Positions 1-7,886 of a DNA stretch of 64,000 nucleotides are shown piece after piece; position 1 is the stretch's first letter, and every line of letters starts with the position of its first letter. This DNA is from JAVBQL01 sp031549085. GTDB lineage: Bacteria > Spirochaetota > GWE2-31-10 > MWDO01. Position numbers and translations under genes: made by a program. The notes beneath the pieces are model-generated. The model searched no databases. It was not told the origin of the DNA and saw nothing but the letters and a program-made list of their open reading frames with translations. The stretch is from contig JAVBQL010000012.1 in NCBI GenBank assembly GCA_031549085.1, positions 1-64,000 on the forward strand, read 5' to 3'.

Positions 1-1016
1 ACAGCCTCACCACCTTTTTTTGCCTCTTCGGATGCTTTTGTCGCTATCTGCTCACCATTTAAAGCATTGTCAGCACTGCTCTCTATTGTAGATTCCATCT
101 CAGTTATAGATGAAGATATCTCCTCAACACTGCTTGCAAGCTCAGTTGCTCCGCTTGATAATGATTGTGAAGATGATGATACCTGGTGTGCCCCTTGAGA
201 TATTTCAGCAGCACCTTTTTGAACTCCTACCATAAACTCATTTAGCTCATCAACCATAATAACAAAAGTTTTGGCCATATCACCAATCTCATCTTTTTTC
301 TTCAAATCTTTCTCTGGTATCTGCAAAGTCAGATCTCCAGCAGCAATGACTTTAAAAGCACCAACAGCATTCTTTAGTGATGTAGAGATATCCTTTGATA
401 AAAGCATACCTAAAAAGATGGCTAACAGTATACCTATCAATACCATACTTACTGTTATGTATCTTGCTCTCTTCTCACTTTTTTGGCTATGTTCATAGAT
501 ATCTTTTATGTGGCTCTTTTCACTGTCATTTGCATTAAATATATCTTCTGAATAGGCTGTACCAGCAGGATTCAATTCTTTTATAAAAAAACTTAAAGCT
601 TCATCAAAATTATTATTTTTTATTAATGTTAAAAATTTATCTATGCCATTTTTATATCTCTGAATTATAATTTTACTAGTCTCTTGATACTCTTTTTTTG
701 CTTCCCCAGGTTCTAGACTTGCTTCATAATTTGATTCAAGCTCATATATAATTTTTATGTAGTCATTGATTTTCTTAATAGATTCATTATGATTTTTCTC
801 TGTATCCCTGTTTATTAGATCGGCTGTTAGAATTCTTGTTTGGCTTAGATAATACATAATTATAAAAGTATCTGCGTTTGCAATTACACCTTCTTCATAT
901 ATAATATCTCCATCTTTATTTAGTTGACCTAATGAATATATACTTATAGTACCTATTATTGCAGTTATAAGTGCACACGATAAAAAAGAGATAATTAGCT
1001 TTGAGAAAATTTTCAT
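1..1016 (-). CDS. Methyl-accepting chemotaxis protein, C-terminus cut off by window edge
   Basis: Transmembrane chemoreceptor that would signal to CheA/CheW. Reading back from ATG at 1016 (TTAGGAG about 7 bases upstream), the visible 338 residues hold an N-terminal membrane anchor, a roughly 150-residue helical periplasmic sensor region, a second membrane segment near residues 180-200 (sequence around YITVSMVLIGILLAIF), a HAMP-like linker with the DEIGDMAKTF pattern, and the start of the cytoplasmic coiled coil rich in SSS and ELASSVEEISSS heptads. The conserved hairpin tip is not reached because the frame runs off base 1. No internal stop was seen. The family assignment is secure; the ligand is unknown. 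It points away from a second receptor gene at 1933. Confidence 0.9.
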   Translation of the reverse strand, partial: MKIFSKLIISFLSCALITAIIGTISIYSLGQLNKDGDIIYEEGVIANADTFIIMYYLSQTRILTADLINRDTEKNHNESIKKINDYIKIIYELESNYEASLEPGEAKKEYQETSKIIIQRYKNGIDKFLTLIKNNNFDEALSFFIKELNPAGTAYSEDIFNANDSEKSHIKDIYEHSQKSEKRARYITVSMVLIGILLAIFLGMLLSKDISTSLKNAVGAFKVIAAGDLTLQIPEKDLKKKDEIGDMAKTFVIMVDELNEFMVGVQKGAAEISQGAHQVSSSSQSLSSGATELASSVEEISSSITEMESTIESSADNALNGEQIATKASEEAKKGGEA

Positions 1017-1497
1017 ACTAAACTCCTAAGATATAACCTATTATTTATAGTTTGAAAAAAATAAATTGTTTTAAAGTTAATTTTATTTTTATTCCAAAAA
1101 AGGATTATATTTCAATAATTAAAGTTTATATCTATAAAATAGCCTATGTTACATATAATAAATATATAAATAAATGTTAATATAATCAAGGAATATAGGT
1201 GGAAATCTTTATCAATAAGTATACAATTAGTTTATTAAGAGATTATTAATGATACTTATTGTTTTATAAAACATTTTTAGTCTTTTTAGCTGAAATGTTT
1301 TCAATAAGTACTATTATATCAATTATTGTCTATTTATCTTGACTTTTCAATAAAAAGTAGATGGGCATAAAGGGGTGTTTTATGAACGCACTTATCAATC
1401 CTTAATAATTCCTTAATAATTTCAAATCAAATCAATTATTTTTTTATTTTTTTAAATTCATTACACAATTATTTTTATATTAGTTTTTAAAATATTT

Positions 1498-1619
1498 GAT
1501 GGTGATTTAACAATGGTATTTGAAGCAACATAAGTACAGACTCAATCTTATTAATGCTTTTAAGATAGGAGAACAATGTTGATACAAGGAGAAGAAAAAG
1601 ACTTTTAATAAAAAAATAG
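1498..1619 (+). pseudogene. Relic of a chemoreceptor gene (HAMP piece joined to C-terminal tail)
   Basis: Bases 1498-1530 encode DGDLTMVFEAT, identical over 11 residues to the post-HAMP segment of the intact receptor at 1933 (30 of 33 bases by eye), then hit a stop at 1531. Directly after, in shifted frames, come LINAFKI and RKRLLIKK-stop, matching LIDAFKI and RKKLLTRE-stop at the end of the same receptor. The intact gene has about 860 bases between these points; the relic has about 120, so some 740 bases covering the signalling domain are gone. This is a decayed paralogue, not a gene. The 5' sensor half was not recognised upstream. Confidence 0.8.
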
Positions 1620-1800
1620 TTAAATTTACTGTTTTTCTATAAGATGGATTATTACTTATTATTGAATTGAATATTAATTCAATGCATATTTTATCAGATT
1701 ATCAACTAATAATTGATAAAATTCGTTAAAAACACATCAATTTTTTTTCTATATATGAATGGATTAAGAATATATTTGTCGATATTCATTTTTATGTATA

Positions 1801-1818
1801 TACTTGTATAATCAAGTA
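1801..1818 (+). promoter_or_regulatory. Inverted repeat around a TATAAT-like box
   Basis: TACTTG-TATAAT-CAAGTA is a perfect 6-base inverted repeat whose loop is an exact -10 consensus, about 115 bases upstream of the receptor start at 1933. It may be a promoter with an overlapping operator, but no good -35 box lies 16-18 bases upstream, so the call is weak. Confidence 0.25.
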
Positions 1819-1932
1819 TTACAAGAAACTACTATGCAATGGATACTAAGTTTGAAGAAGTTCTAATCTAAAGCATGATCTAGCTTTTTGCAATTATTTT
1901 TTTATTCAAACTTTAATTAGGAGAGGTGCATT

Positions 1933-3600
1933 ATGAAAGTAAAAAATTTACTAATGACAACATATACAGTTATTTTAATTGGAATATTGTTTCTTATTAG
2001 TATTATTATTCTTTTATCAATCAATCAAAATTATCTTAGCAAATCATATGAAAATAGGTACAGGTCTTATCTATTAGCAGATGAGCTTAGACAAAGTTCT
2101 GAGGATCTTACAAAATTTGCAAGGCTCTATGTTGCAACAGGTGATGATTTATATGAAAGTATGTATTGGGACATTGCAGATATTATGGATGGTAAAAAAC
2201 CTAGACCAAAAAATTATGAGAGAATATATTGGGATTTTATTCTTAAAGATGGAGATAAACCAAGTGAAGATGGTAAGGCTGAAGCTCTACTTGATTTAAT
2301 GAAAGAGGCTGGTTTTACAGAGGAGGAGTTTCAGCTTCTAGAGGACTCTAAAAAGTATTCTGATGATCTAATTAATATAGAGACAATTGCAATGAATGCA
2401 ATAAAAGGTCTCTATGATGATGGAAATGGTAATTTTACAGTTAAGGGTGAACCTAACCAGAAAATGGCTATAGATATGATGCATAATAAGATCTATCGTG
2501 AGAATGTAGCTAAAATAATGAAACCAATTAATAAGTTTTTTGAACTTTTGGAACAACGCACCTCTGGTGAAGTAAAAAAGTATCGTGGTTACGAAAACTT
2601 CTTATTAACAATATCAATATTTTTAGTCTCTCTTTTGACAGTTTTAATTATTTTTATTGCAATATATGTAACAAGAAGGATAACGGGACAACTCGGCAAA
2701 GATCCAAAAGAGATCTCTGATATTGCAGAGAGAATTGCAGATGGGGATCTAACAATGGTTTTTGAAGCAACAAATGAAAATAGTAGTAGTGTATATGCCT
2801 CAATGAAGAAGATGACAAATGGTCTTGTTAATTTGATAACAGAGATTAAATCAAATGCTATGGAGATTAGTTCTGGAGCATTTCAAGTCGCCCATTCAGC
2901 TCAAGAGCTTTCTCATGGAGCAAATGAGCTTGAATCTACTGTCAGTGAGCTTAATTCTGGTATAGAGCAGATAGAGGGCATAATCGATCAGAATGCTGAT
3001 CATGCTGTTAGTGGAGAGAAGATAGCAACAGATTCAGCAGCCAATGCAAAAGAGGGTGGGGCATCAGTAAATCTGACAGTTGAATCCATGAAAAAAATTG
3101 CTGATATGATAGAAATAATATCAGATATTGCAAACAATACCAATATGCTTGCTCTTAATGCTGCTATTGAGGCAGCCCGTGCTGGTGAACATGGTGAGGG
3201 ATTCTCTGTTGTTGCAAGTGAAGTTCGAAAGCTTGCAGAGAGAAGTTCAGCTGCAGCTGATGAGATAAAAAAAATTGCTATTGACAGTGTTGAGGTATCG
3301 GTTAAGGCTGGTGAATTGATAAATGATATAATACCTAAAATAGTAAGAACTGCAGATATAGTTCAAGAGATTGCATCAGCATCTAAAGAGCAAAAGAAAC
3401 TTATGTTTAATATTAGACATTCAGCCAACAATCAAGATAAGATAACTCAACTTGTTAGTACAAACTCAGAGGAGCTTGCAAGCACATCAGAAGAGATGGC
3501 AAGTCAATCTCAATCTCTTGTAAGCCTCATTGATGCATTTAAAATAATAGAAGATGAAACTAATACAATAAGCAGAAAAAAACTTTTAACAAGAGAATAA
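1933..3600 (+). CDS. Methyl-accepting chemotaxis protein
   Basis: Full-length 555-residue chemoreceptor. Residues about 8-30 form the first membrane helix, about 35-205 a periplasmic sensor, and about 220-245 the second membrane helix (FLLTISIFLVSLLTVLIIF). A HAMP domain follows to about 295. The cytoplasmic signalling domain carries the highly conserved hairpin tip NTNMLALNAAIEAARAGE near residues 402-419 and VVASEVRKLAERSS after it, the CheA/CheW-contact region. The tail has typical EELASTSEEMASQSQSL adaptation-type heptads and no NWETF-like CheR tether. The start has GGAGAGGTGC upstream. The sensor domain matches no ligand class I can name. Its last part resembles the relic at 1498-1619, so the two are paralogues. 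Confidence 0.95.
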   Translation: MKVKNLLMTTYTVILIGILFLISIIILLSINQNYLSKSYENRYRSYLLADELRQSSEDLTKFARLYVATGDDLYESMYWDIADIMDGKKPRPKNYERIYWDFILKDGDKPSEDGKAEALLDLMKEAGFTEEEFQLLEDSKKYSDDLINIETIAMNAIKGLYDDGNGNFTVKGEPNQKMAIDMMHNKIYRENVAKIMKPINKFFELLEQRTSGEVKKYRGYENFLLTISIFLVSLLTVLIIFIAIYVTRRITGQLGKDPKEISDIAERIADGDLTMVFEATNENSSSVYASMKKMTNGLVNLITEIKSNAMEISSGAFQVAHSAQELSHGANELESTVSELNSGIEQIEGIIDQNADHAVSGEKIATDSAANAKEGGASVNLTVESMKKIADMIEIISDIANNTNMLALNAAIEAARAGEHGEGFSVVASEVRKLAERSSAAADEIKKIAIDSVEVSVKAGELINDIIPKIVRTADIVQEIASASKEQKKLMFNIRHSANNQDKITQLVSTNSEELASTSEEMASQSQSLVSLIDAFKIIEDETNTISRKKLLTRE

Positions 3601-3624
3601 AACACAATTATTTATTAAAACTAT

Positions 3625-3659
3625 AAAATAGAGTCTTAAATTTAAGGCTCTATTTTTTT
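3625..3659 (+). terminator. Intrinsic terminator after the chemoreceptor gene
   Basis: AAAATAGAG-T-CTTAAATTTAAG-G-CTCTATTTT forms a long near-perfect stem (one T.G wobble) followed by a T run, 25 bases after the stop codon at 3600. Confidence 0.8.
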
Positions 3660-3684
3660 ATATATTTATTTCAAAAAAAATGTA

Positions 3685-3734
3685 TTGACATATAATCAGT
3701 TATATAGTAACATATGCATATATGTTCATATGTT
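3685..3734 (+). promoter_or_regulatory. Promoter and palindromic operator of the metal-resistance operon
   Basis: A perfect -35 box TTGACA (3685-3690) is followed 17 bases later by a TAACAT -10 candidate. Overlapping and downstream lies AACATATG (3709-3716) with its exact reverse complement CATATGTT (3727-3734), a 26-base imperfect palindrome of the ATATG-rich type that SmtB/ArsR repressors bind. It ends 12 bases before the repressor ATG at 3747, so autorepression relieved by metal is the expected logic. Confidence 0.65.
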
Positions 3735-3746
3735 AGGAGTTTATTT

Positions 3747-4070
3747 ATGGATCATCATATTGATATCAATCTGTTTGATGAGGAGGCTGTTATTGATTTG
3801 GCTCTCTTTTTTAAAATCTTTGGAGATGTAACTAGATTAAAGATTCTATTCTCTCTCTTGAATGGGGAGTTTACTGTTACAGATTTGATAGGAAAACTTG
3901 GAATTAGTCAATCTACTATTTCACACCAAATTGGACTTTTAAGAAGAATGAATCTTGTTAAATCTAGAAGAGAGGGGAAATCTATATTTTATTCTTTAGA
4001 TGATGAACATATCAATTCAATTCTTTTGCAAGGATTTACTCATATATCAGAAAAAGGTAAAAATCAATAG
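3747..4070 (+). CDS. ArsR/SmtB-family metal-sensing repressor
   Basis: A 107-residue winged-helix regulator. It contains LALFFKIFGDVTRLKILFSLL followed by the recognition helix region ISQSTISHQIGLLRRMNLVKSRREGKSIFYSL, the hallmark of ArsR repressors. The start is placed at ATG 3747, preceded by TTAGGAG; an in-frame ATG at 3714 lies inside the operator palindrome and has no binding site. There is no CVC alpha-3N metal motif; the His-rich start (MDHHIDINLFDEE) and the C-terminal DDEHINSILLQGFTH helix look like an alpha-5 Zn-type site, which would suit the Zn/Cd-type ATPase encoded 10 bases downstream. Metal specificity is inferred. Confidence 0.9.
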   Translation: MDHHIDINLFDEEAVIDLALFFKIFGDVTRLKILFSLLNGEFTVTDLIGKLGISQSTISHQIGLLRRMNLVKSRREGKSIFYSLDDEHINSILLQGFTHISEKGKNQ

Positions 4071-4080
4071 GGAGAAAGCT

Positions 4081-6171
4081 ATGGAAAAGTATAAATTACA
4101 GAATCTCGATTGTGCAGTATGCGCAAACAAAATTGAGAATGTATTAAAAAAGAGGGATTTTGTTACTAATGTTACTGTTAATTTTAATACAGCTACGATG
4201 AGTATTGATACAACCGATATAAATCAGGTAAAAAAGGTCATTAAAAACTTAGAGCCCGAAGTTAAGGTTGTGAAAATTGATAAAGATAATATAGATGACT
4301 TTGATTTTAAAAAGGGGGGAATAGCACTTGCTATCTTCACACTCTTTTTTATAATTGGTATGGTTATTGAATTTTCCAGCTTAAAAAATAATCAGATTTT
4401 TTATATTGCAAAGAATTCTATATTTATTTTGGTATATATATTTTTGGGACGCCATATACTTCTTAAAGCGTTTAAAAATATATTGAGAGGTCAAATATTT
4501 GATGAGAACTTTTTGATGTCAATATCAACAATTGGTGCATTTTTTATAGGTGCAATCTCTGAAGCGTGTGGTGTTATGGTCTTCTATAGTATTGGAGAGT
4601 TTTTTCAAAAATTATCCCTACATAGATCAAGAAACTCTATAAAATCACTAGTTAATATTAGACCAGAGTATGCTAACTTGGAGAAAGATGGTAATATCAT
4701 AACTATCTCTCCTGATGATGTGCAAGTTGGTGATATTGTCCTTGTAAAAGTTGGAGAGAAGATACCGCTTGATGGAAGTATTACAGAGGGAGACTCATTT
4801 CTTGATACTAAGGCACTGACAGGGGAGAGTACCCCACAGCATGTGGGGATTGGAAGTAGTGTTTTGGCAGGAACTATTAATACAACAGGTATTTTAAAAA
4901 TCGAAGTGACAAAGCCATACAAAAACTCCTCTGTTGTTAGAATATTGGAACTTGTGGAGGAGGCAACTAACAAGAAAACCAATACAGAAAATTTTTTAAC
5001 AACTTTTGCAAAATACTATACTCCTATAGTTGTTATATTGGCTATTTTAATAGCTGTTTTTTTGCCATTGCTATTTAAGATTCCAATAGAAAAAGCACTA
5101 TATAGGGCTTTGGTTCTACTTGTAATATCTTGTCCATGTGCTTTGGTTATAAGTATTCCTTTGACATATTTTTGTGGAATAGGAAGCAGCTCAAAAAATG
5201 GAATATTGGTTAAGGGCTCAAACTATTTGAATAATTTGGCACTTGTAAAAAAGATAGCTTTTGATAAGACTGGAACCTTGACAAAGGGCTCTTTTAAGGT
5301 ATTGGATATTGTTTGTCATGGAGATATAACAAAAGAAAAATTGCTATATTTGGCTGCTAGTGTTGAAAAAAGTTCCAATCATCCAATAGCAAAATCCATT
5401 GTTAATTTTTACAATGAGATTCATGAGGAGGAATTGAATAGAGATGTAACTAATTATAGAGAGCTGGCAGGCTTTGGTGTCTCTGCTACTATTAGTGGCG
5501 TAGATATTCTAGTAGGCAATAGTAAGCTGCTTGATAAATATTCAATAGATTATAAAAATATTCAAGTTGATGGCAACAGCGTTGTTTTTATTGCCTATGA
5601 TGGAGTTAGCATTGGTCATATGGTAATTGGTGATGAGATAAAGTATGATAGTTTGGTGACCATTGATTATCTAAAAAAGAGAAAAATAGATGTTGCTATG
5701 CTAACAGGTGACAATGAGGCCTCTGCTAAAAGTGTTGCAAATAGTCTTGGTATATATGAGTATTACCACTCTCTACTACCAGAGGATAAGGTCTCTATTT
5801 TTGAGAAAATAATTAGTGAAAAGAGAAATAAAAATGATAAAATTGCTTTCATAGGTGATGGTATAAATGATGCTCCAGTTCTCTCATTGGCAGATATAGG
5901 TATCTCTATGGGTGGGATTGGCAGTGATGCTGCAATTGAGAGTGCTGATGTTGTCTTTATGACAGATTCGCTAACTAAAATTGAGAAATCAATAGATATA
6001 GCAAAGAAGACAAGAGTTATAGTTATACAAAATATTGTATTCTCACTAGGAGTAAAGATACTATTTTTAGGTCTAGGCGCTTTTGGTCTTGCAAATATGT
6101 GGGAGGCAGTCTTTAGTGATGTTGGAGTTACACTTATTGCCCTATTAAATGCTATGAGAGCATTTAAGTAG
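4081..6171 (+). CDS. cadA: P1B-type heavy-metal (Zn/Cd/Pb) efflux ATPase
   Basis: A 696-residue metal-translocating ATPase. One N-terminal HMA domain carries the metal-binding pair in DCAVCA (residues 12-17). The membrane CPC motif (SCPCALV), phosphorylation site DKTGTLT, a GDGINDAP hinge and the terminal membrane helix DVGVTLIALLNAMR follow in order; the Asp in that last helix is the signature of the P1B-2 Zn/Cd/Pb group (ZntA/CadA) as opposed to copper pumps. The start is ATG 4081 with AGGGAG upstream, 10 bases after the repressor stop; an upstream in-frame ATG at 4000 lies inside the repressor gene. Co-transcription with the ArsR repressor gives a metal-induced efflux operon. The symbol is by family; zntA would be equally apt. 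Confidence 0.93.
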   Translation: MEKYKLQNLDCAVCANKIENVLKKRDFVTNVTVNFNTATMSIDTTDINQVKKVIKNLEPEVKVVKIDKDNIDDFDFKKGGIALAIFTLFFIIGMVIEFSSLKNNQIFYIAKNSIFILVYIFLGRHILLKAFKNILRGQIFDENFLMSISTIGAFFIGAISEACGVMVFYSIGEFFQKLSLHRSRNSIKSLVNIRPEYANLEKDGNIITISPDDVQVGDIVLVKVGEKIPLDGSITEGDSFLDTKALTGESTPQHVGIGSSVLAGTINTTGILKIEVTKPYKNSSVVRILELVEEATNKKTNTENFLTTFAKYYTPIVVILAILIAVFLPLLFKIPIEKALYRALVLLVISCPCALVISIPLTYFCGIGSSSKNGILVKGSNYLNNLALVKKIAFDKTGTLTKGSFKVLDIVCHGDITKEKLLYLAASVEKSSNHPIAKSIVNFYNEIHEEELNRDVTNYRELAGFGVSATISGVDILVGNSKLLDKYSIDYKNIQVDGNSVVFIAYDGVSIGHMVIGDEIKYDSLVTIDYLKKRKIDVAMLTGDNEASAKSVANSLGIYEYYHSLLPEDKVSIFEKIISEKRNKNDKIAFIGDGINDAPVLSLADIGISMGGIGSDAAIESADVVFMTDSLTKIEKSIDIAKKTRVIVIQNIVFSLGVKILFLGLGAFGLANMWEAVFSDVGVTLIALLNAMRAFK

Positions 6172-6228
6172 TAAAGTTTATATTAAAAAAATGAGCTATA
6201 TAGTTTAAAAGAGGGGATAGGAATAGTT

Positions 6229-7050
6229 ATGACATTTGAAAATCATGAGTTTTTAAAGAATAAATTAAATGATCTATTTAAAGGCAATGGTGTATTAGAT
6301 GATAATAGACCAGATCTTGCGTTACATGATCATTGTAAATCTAGATATGTATGCTGGGGTAGGGCAGGAGCTTTAAAACGTGCTCCAGTTAATTATGTTT
6401 CTGGTGAGAATTGGAATAGTATTGCTTTGCCATATATTGGCAAAGAGTATAATAATGAACTGATGGTTATAGGATTAAATCAAAACCATCATGGTGGTTA
6501 TTCCTCTCTTTATAGGCTGATTGATGGAGAAGATGGAAAGAATGGCGTAAAACAGTTCTTGGCTAATGGAAAAAGAAGGATTAATTTCGGTAACGATCAT
6601 AAAAAATATAGAGGGACAGTTCTTTTTCATAGAGTAGCTGTCTATTCGAATATACTATTAAATAATTCTTTTATAGAAAAACCACAAGAACTTCCCTCAA
6701 TATATGAAAAAATAGTCTATTTAAATGCAGTAAAATGCTCTCCTAAAGAAAATAACTCTTCTCCTGAAAAGAATATGTATAGTGAATGTCTAAATTTATT
6801 TTTGTTGAAGGAGATCGAAATACTTTCCCCTAAATATATATTAATATTGGGAAGTGAACTATCTAATTTAATTAAATGTACATTTGGATTTGAAAAAATG
6901 AAATCATTTGACAAAACAATGGAATATTATGAAATCATTATTAATGGTAATTGTATAAAAGTTTTTAAGATAATTCACCCTACTGCTCCTAGAGGAAATG
7001 ATAGAGCTCTTTATAATAAATTATTAAAACTCAAAAAGGAAATCATGTAG
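6229..7050 (+). CDS. Uracil-DNA-glycosylase-superfamily-like protein
   Basis: A 273-residue protein I do not recognise as a named family, but with UDG-fold landmarks in the right order: strand plus loop LMVIGLNQNHHGG (79-90, like the GLNPG motif A), then NAVKC-SP-x-C (C170 and C187) followed by LKEIEILSPKYILILGSEL (194-211, compare the PKVIVLLG strand of family 4), and a terminal HPT (250-252, like the HPS motif B). C36 and C42 near the N-terminus could supply the other two ligands of an iron-sulfur cluster, though their Cx5C spacing is not the classical Cx2C. A role in removing damaged bases is inference. It stands alone between the ATPase gene and the terminator at 7087, with GAGGGGATAGG upstream of the ATG. 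Confidence 0.55.
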   Translation: MTFENHEFLKNKLNDLFKGNGVLDDNRPDLALHDHCKSRYVCWGRAGALKRAPVNYVSGENWNSIALPYIGKEYNNELMVIGLNQNHHGGYSSLYRLIDGEDGKNGVKQFLANGKRRINFGNDHKKYRGTVLFHRVAVYSNILLNNSFIEKPQELPSIYEKIVYLNAVKCSPKENNSSPEKNMYSECLNLFLLKEIEILSPKYILILGSELSNLIKCTFGFEKMKSFDKTMEYYEIIINGNCIKVFKIIHPTAPRGNDRALYNKLLKLKKEIM

Positions 7051-7086
7051 AACAACTCTCTTTAAGAAGAGAGGTGTCATTTTGAG

Positions 7087-7117
7087 AAAAGTAGTACCTT
7101 CATAGGTGCTACTTTTT
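7087..7117 (+). terminator. Intrinsic terminator between convergent genes
   Basis: AAAAGTAGTACC-TTCATA-GGTGCTACTTTT makes a 12-bp stem with one T.G pair, followed by TTATTT. A smaller hairpin, CTCTCTT-TAAG-AAGAGAG, sits just before it at 7056-7073. Together they separate the UDG-like gene from the convergent ktrA gene; the T-rich flank favours the plus strand. Confidence 0.75.
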
Positions 7118-7149
7118 ATTTATAGACAAATTTAGCGAATATTTCAAAC

Positions 7150-7845
7150 CTATTTAACTTCTTTTAGCTTTTCGATATCAGCTTCGCTTCCAACAACTGC
7201 AAGGATATCATTGATCTGTAGTTTTTCAGTAGTGGTAGGCATTATTACCTGATCATCTCTTGTTGGATTTCCAAAGTCATCTATTTGTTGGTAAAAACGC
7301 CTTATAGAGATGATATTGATCTTATACTTATTTCTTATATCAAGCTGTGGCAAGGTCTTATCAACAAAACTCTCTGGTACGACAATCTCTGCAAAGATAA
7401 GGTTTTTTGATATTGTTATTCTCTCCAATACATTTGGCGAGATAATTTTGTTGGCAACTCTTCTTCCTTGCTCAACCTCTATGTTTATTATCTCATTTGC
7501 TCCAACTTGCTTTAATATCTGCTGATGAAGTTCAGATACTGCTCTTGCTATTATATATGGCACATTAGATTTTTTTAAAAGTGCTGTTGATATTATACTC
7601 GCCTCAACATTGTCTCCAATTGCAATAACTGCAACATCTAGACTCTCCAGTGGCAATTTTTTGAATGTATCCTCATCAGTCACATCAATTAATATTGCTT
7701 GGACAACAAAATCTTTTACTCTGTCAATTAACTTGGAGTCAAGATCAACAGCAATTACTTTTCCTCCATTTTCAGAGATCTCTTTACATACTTCAAGTCC
7801 AAATCTTCCCAAACCTATTACAGCAACAGTTTTCTCTTTTTCCAT
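7150..7845 (-). CDS. ktrA: KtrA, cytosolic K+ uptake regulatory subunit
   Basis: A 231-residue gating subunit of a Ktr/Trk potassium channel. Residues 7-135 form an RCK/TrkA-N Rossmann domain with the nucleotide loop VIGLGRFGLEV (GxGxxG) and the acidic ribose-binding residue in VIAVDLD; residues about 140-231 form a TrkA-C ligand domain ending ILAVVGSEADIEKL. Members of this family sense NAD(H)/ATP/ADP and c-di-AMP. The GGAGGC site upstream is strong. It lies 41 bases downstream of ktrB, the classical order for a KtrB-KtrA pair. Confidence 0.93.
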   Translation of the reverse strand: MEKEKTVAVIGLGRFGLEVCKEISENGGKVIAVDLDSKLIDRVKDFVVQAILIDVTDEDTFKKLPLESLDVAVIAIGDNVEASIISTALLKKSNVPYIIARAVSELHQQILKQVGANEIINIEVEQGRRVANKIISPNVLERITISKNLIFAEIVVPESFVDKTLPQLDIRNKYKINIISIRRFYQQIDDFGNPTRDDQVIMPTTTEKLQINDILAVVGSEADIEKLKEVK

Positions 7846-7886
7846 CTATAAAAGCCTCCAATATTTATTTAAAAATATTTACTATA

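Larger units (their letters stand above)
1017..1932. other. Long intergenic region between two chemoreceptor genes
   Basis: About 900 very AT-rich bases with no intact gene. It contains the upstream region of the minus-strand receptor, a direct repeat of CCTTAATAATT near 1400, the chemoreceptor relic at 1498-1619 (listed separately) and an 18-base inverted repeat at 1801-1818. Its size is out of line with the rest of this densely packed window, which fits it being the footprint of a deleted or decayed gene. Confidence 0.7.

Noticed and set aside
2700..3600. Possible frameshift in the receptor tail (unusual KKLMFNIRHSANNQDKITQL stretch)
   Set aside because: The heptad pattern and EELASTSEEM continue in the same frame; this is divergence, not a shift.
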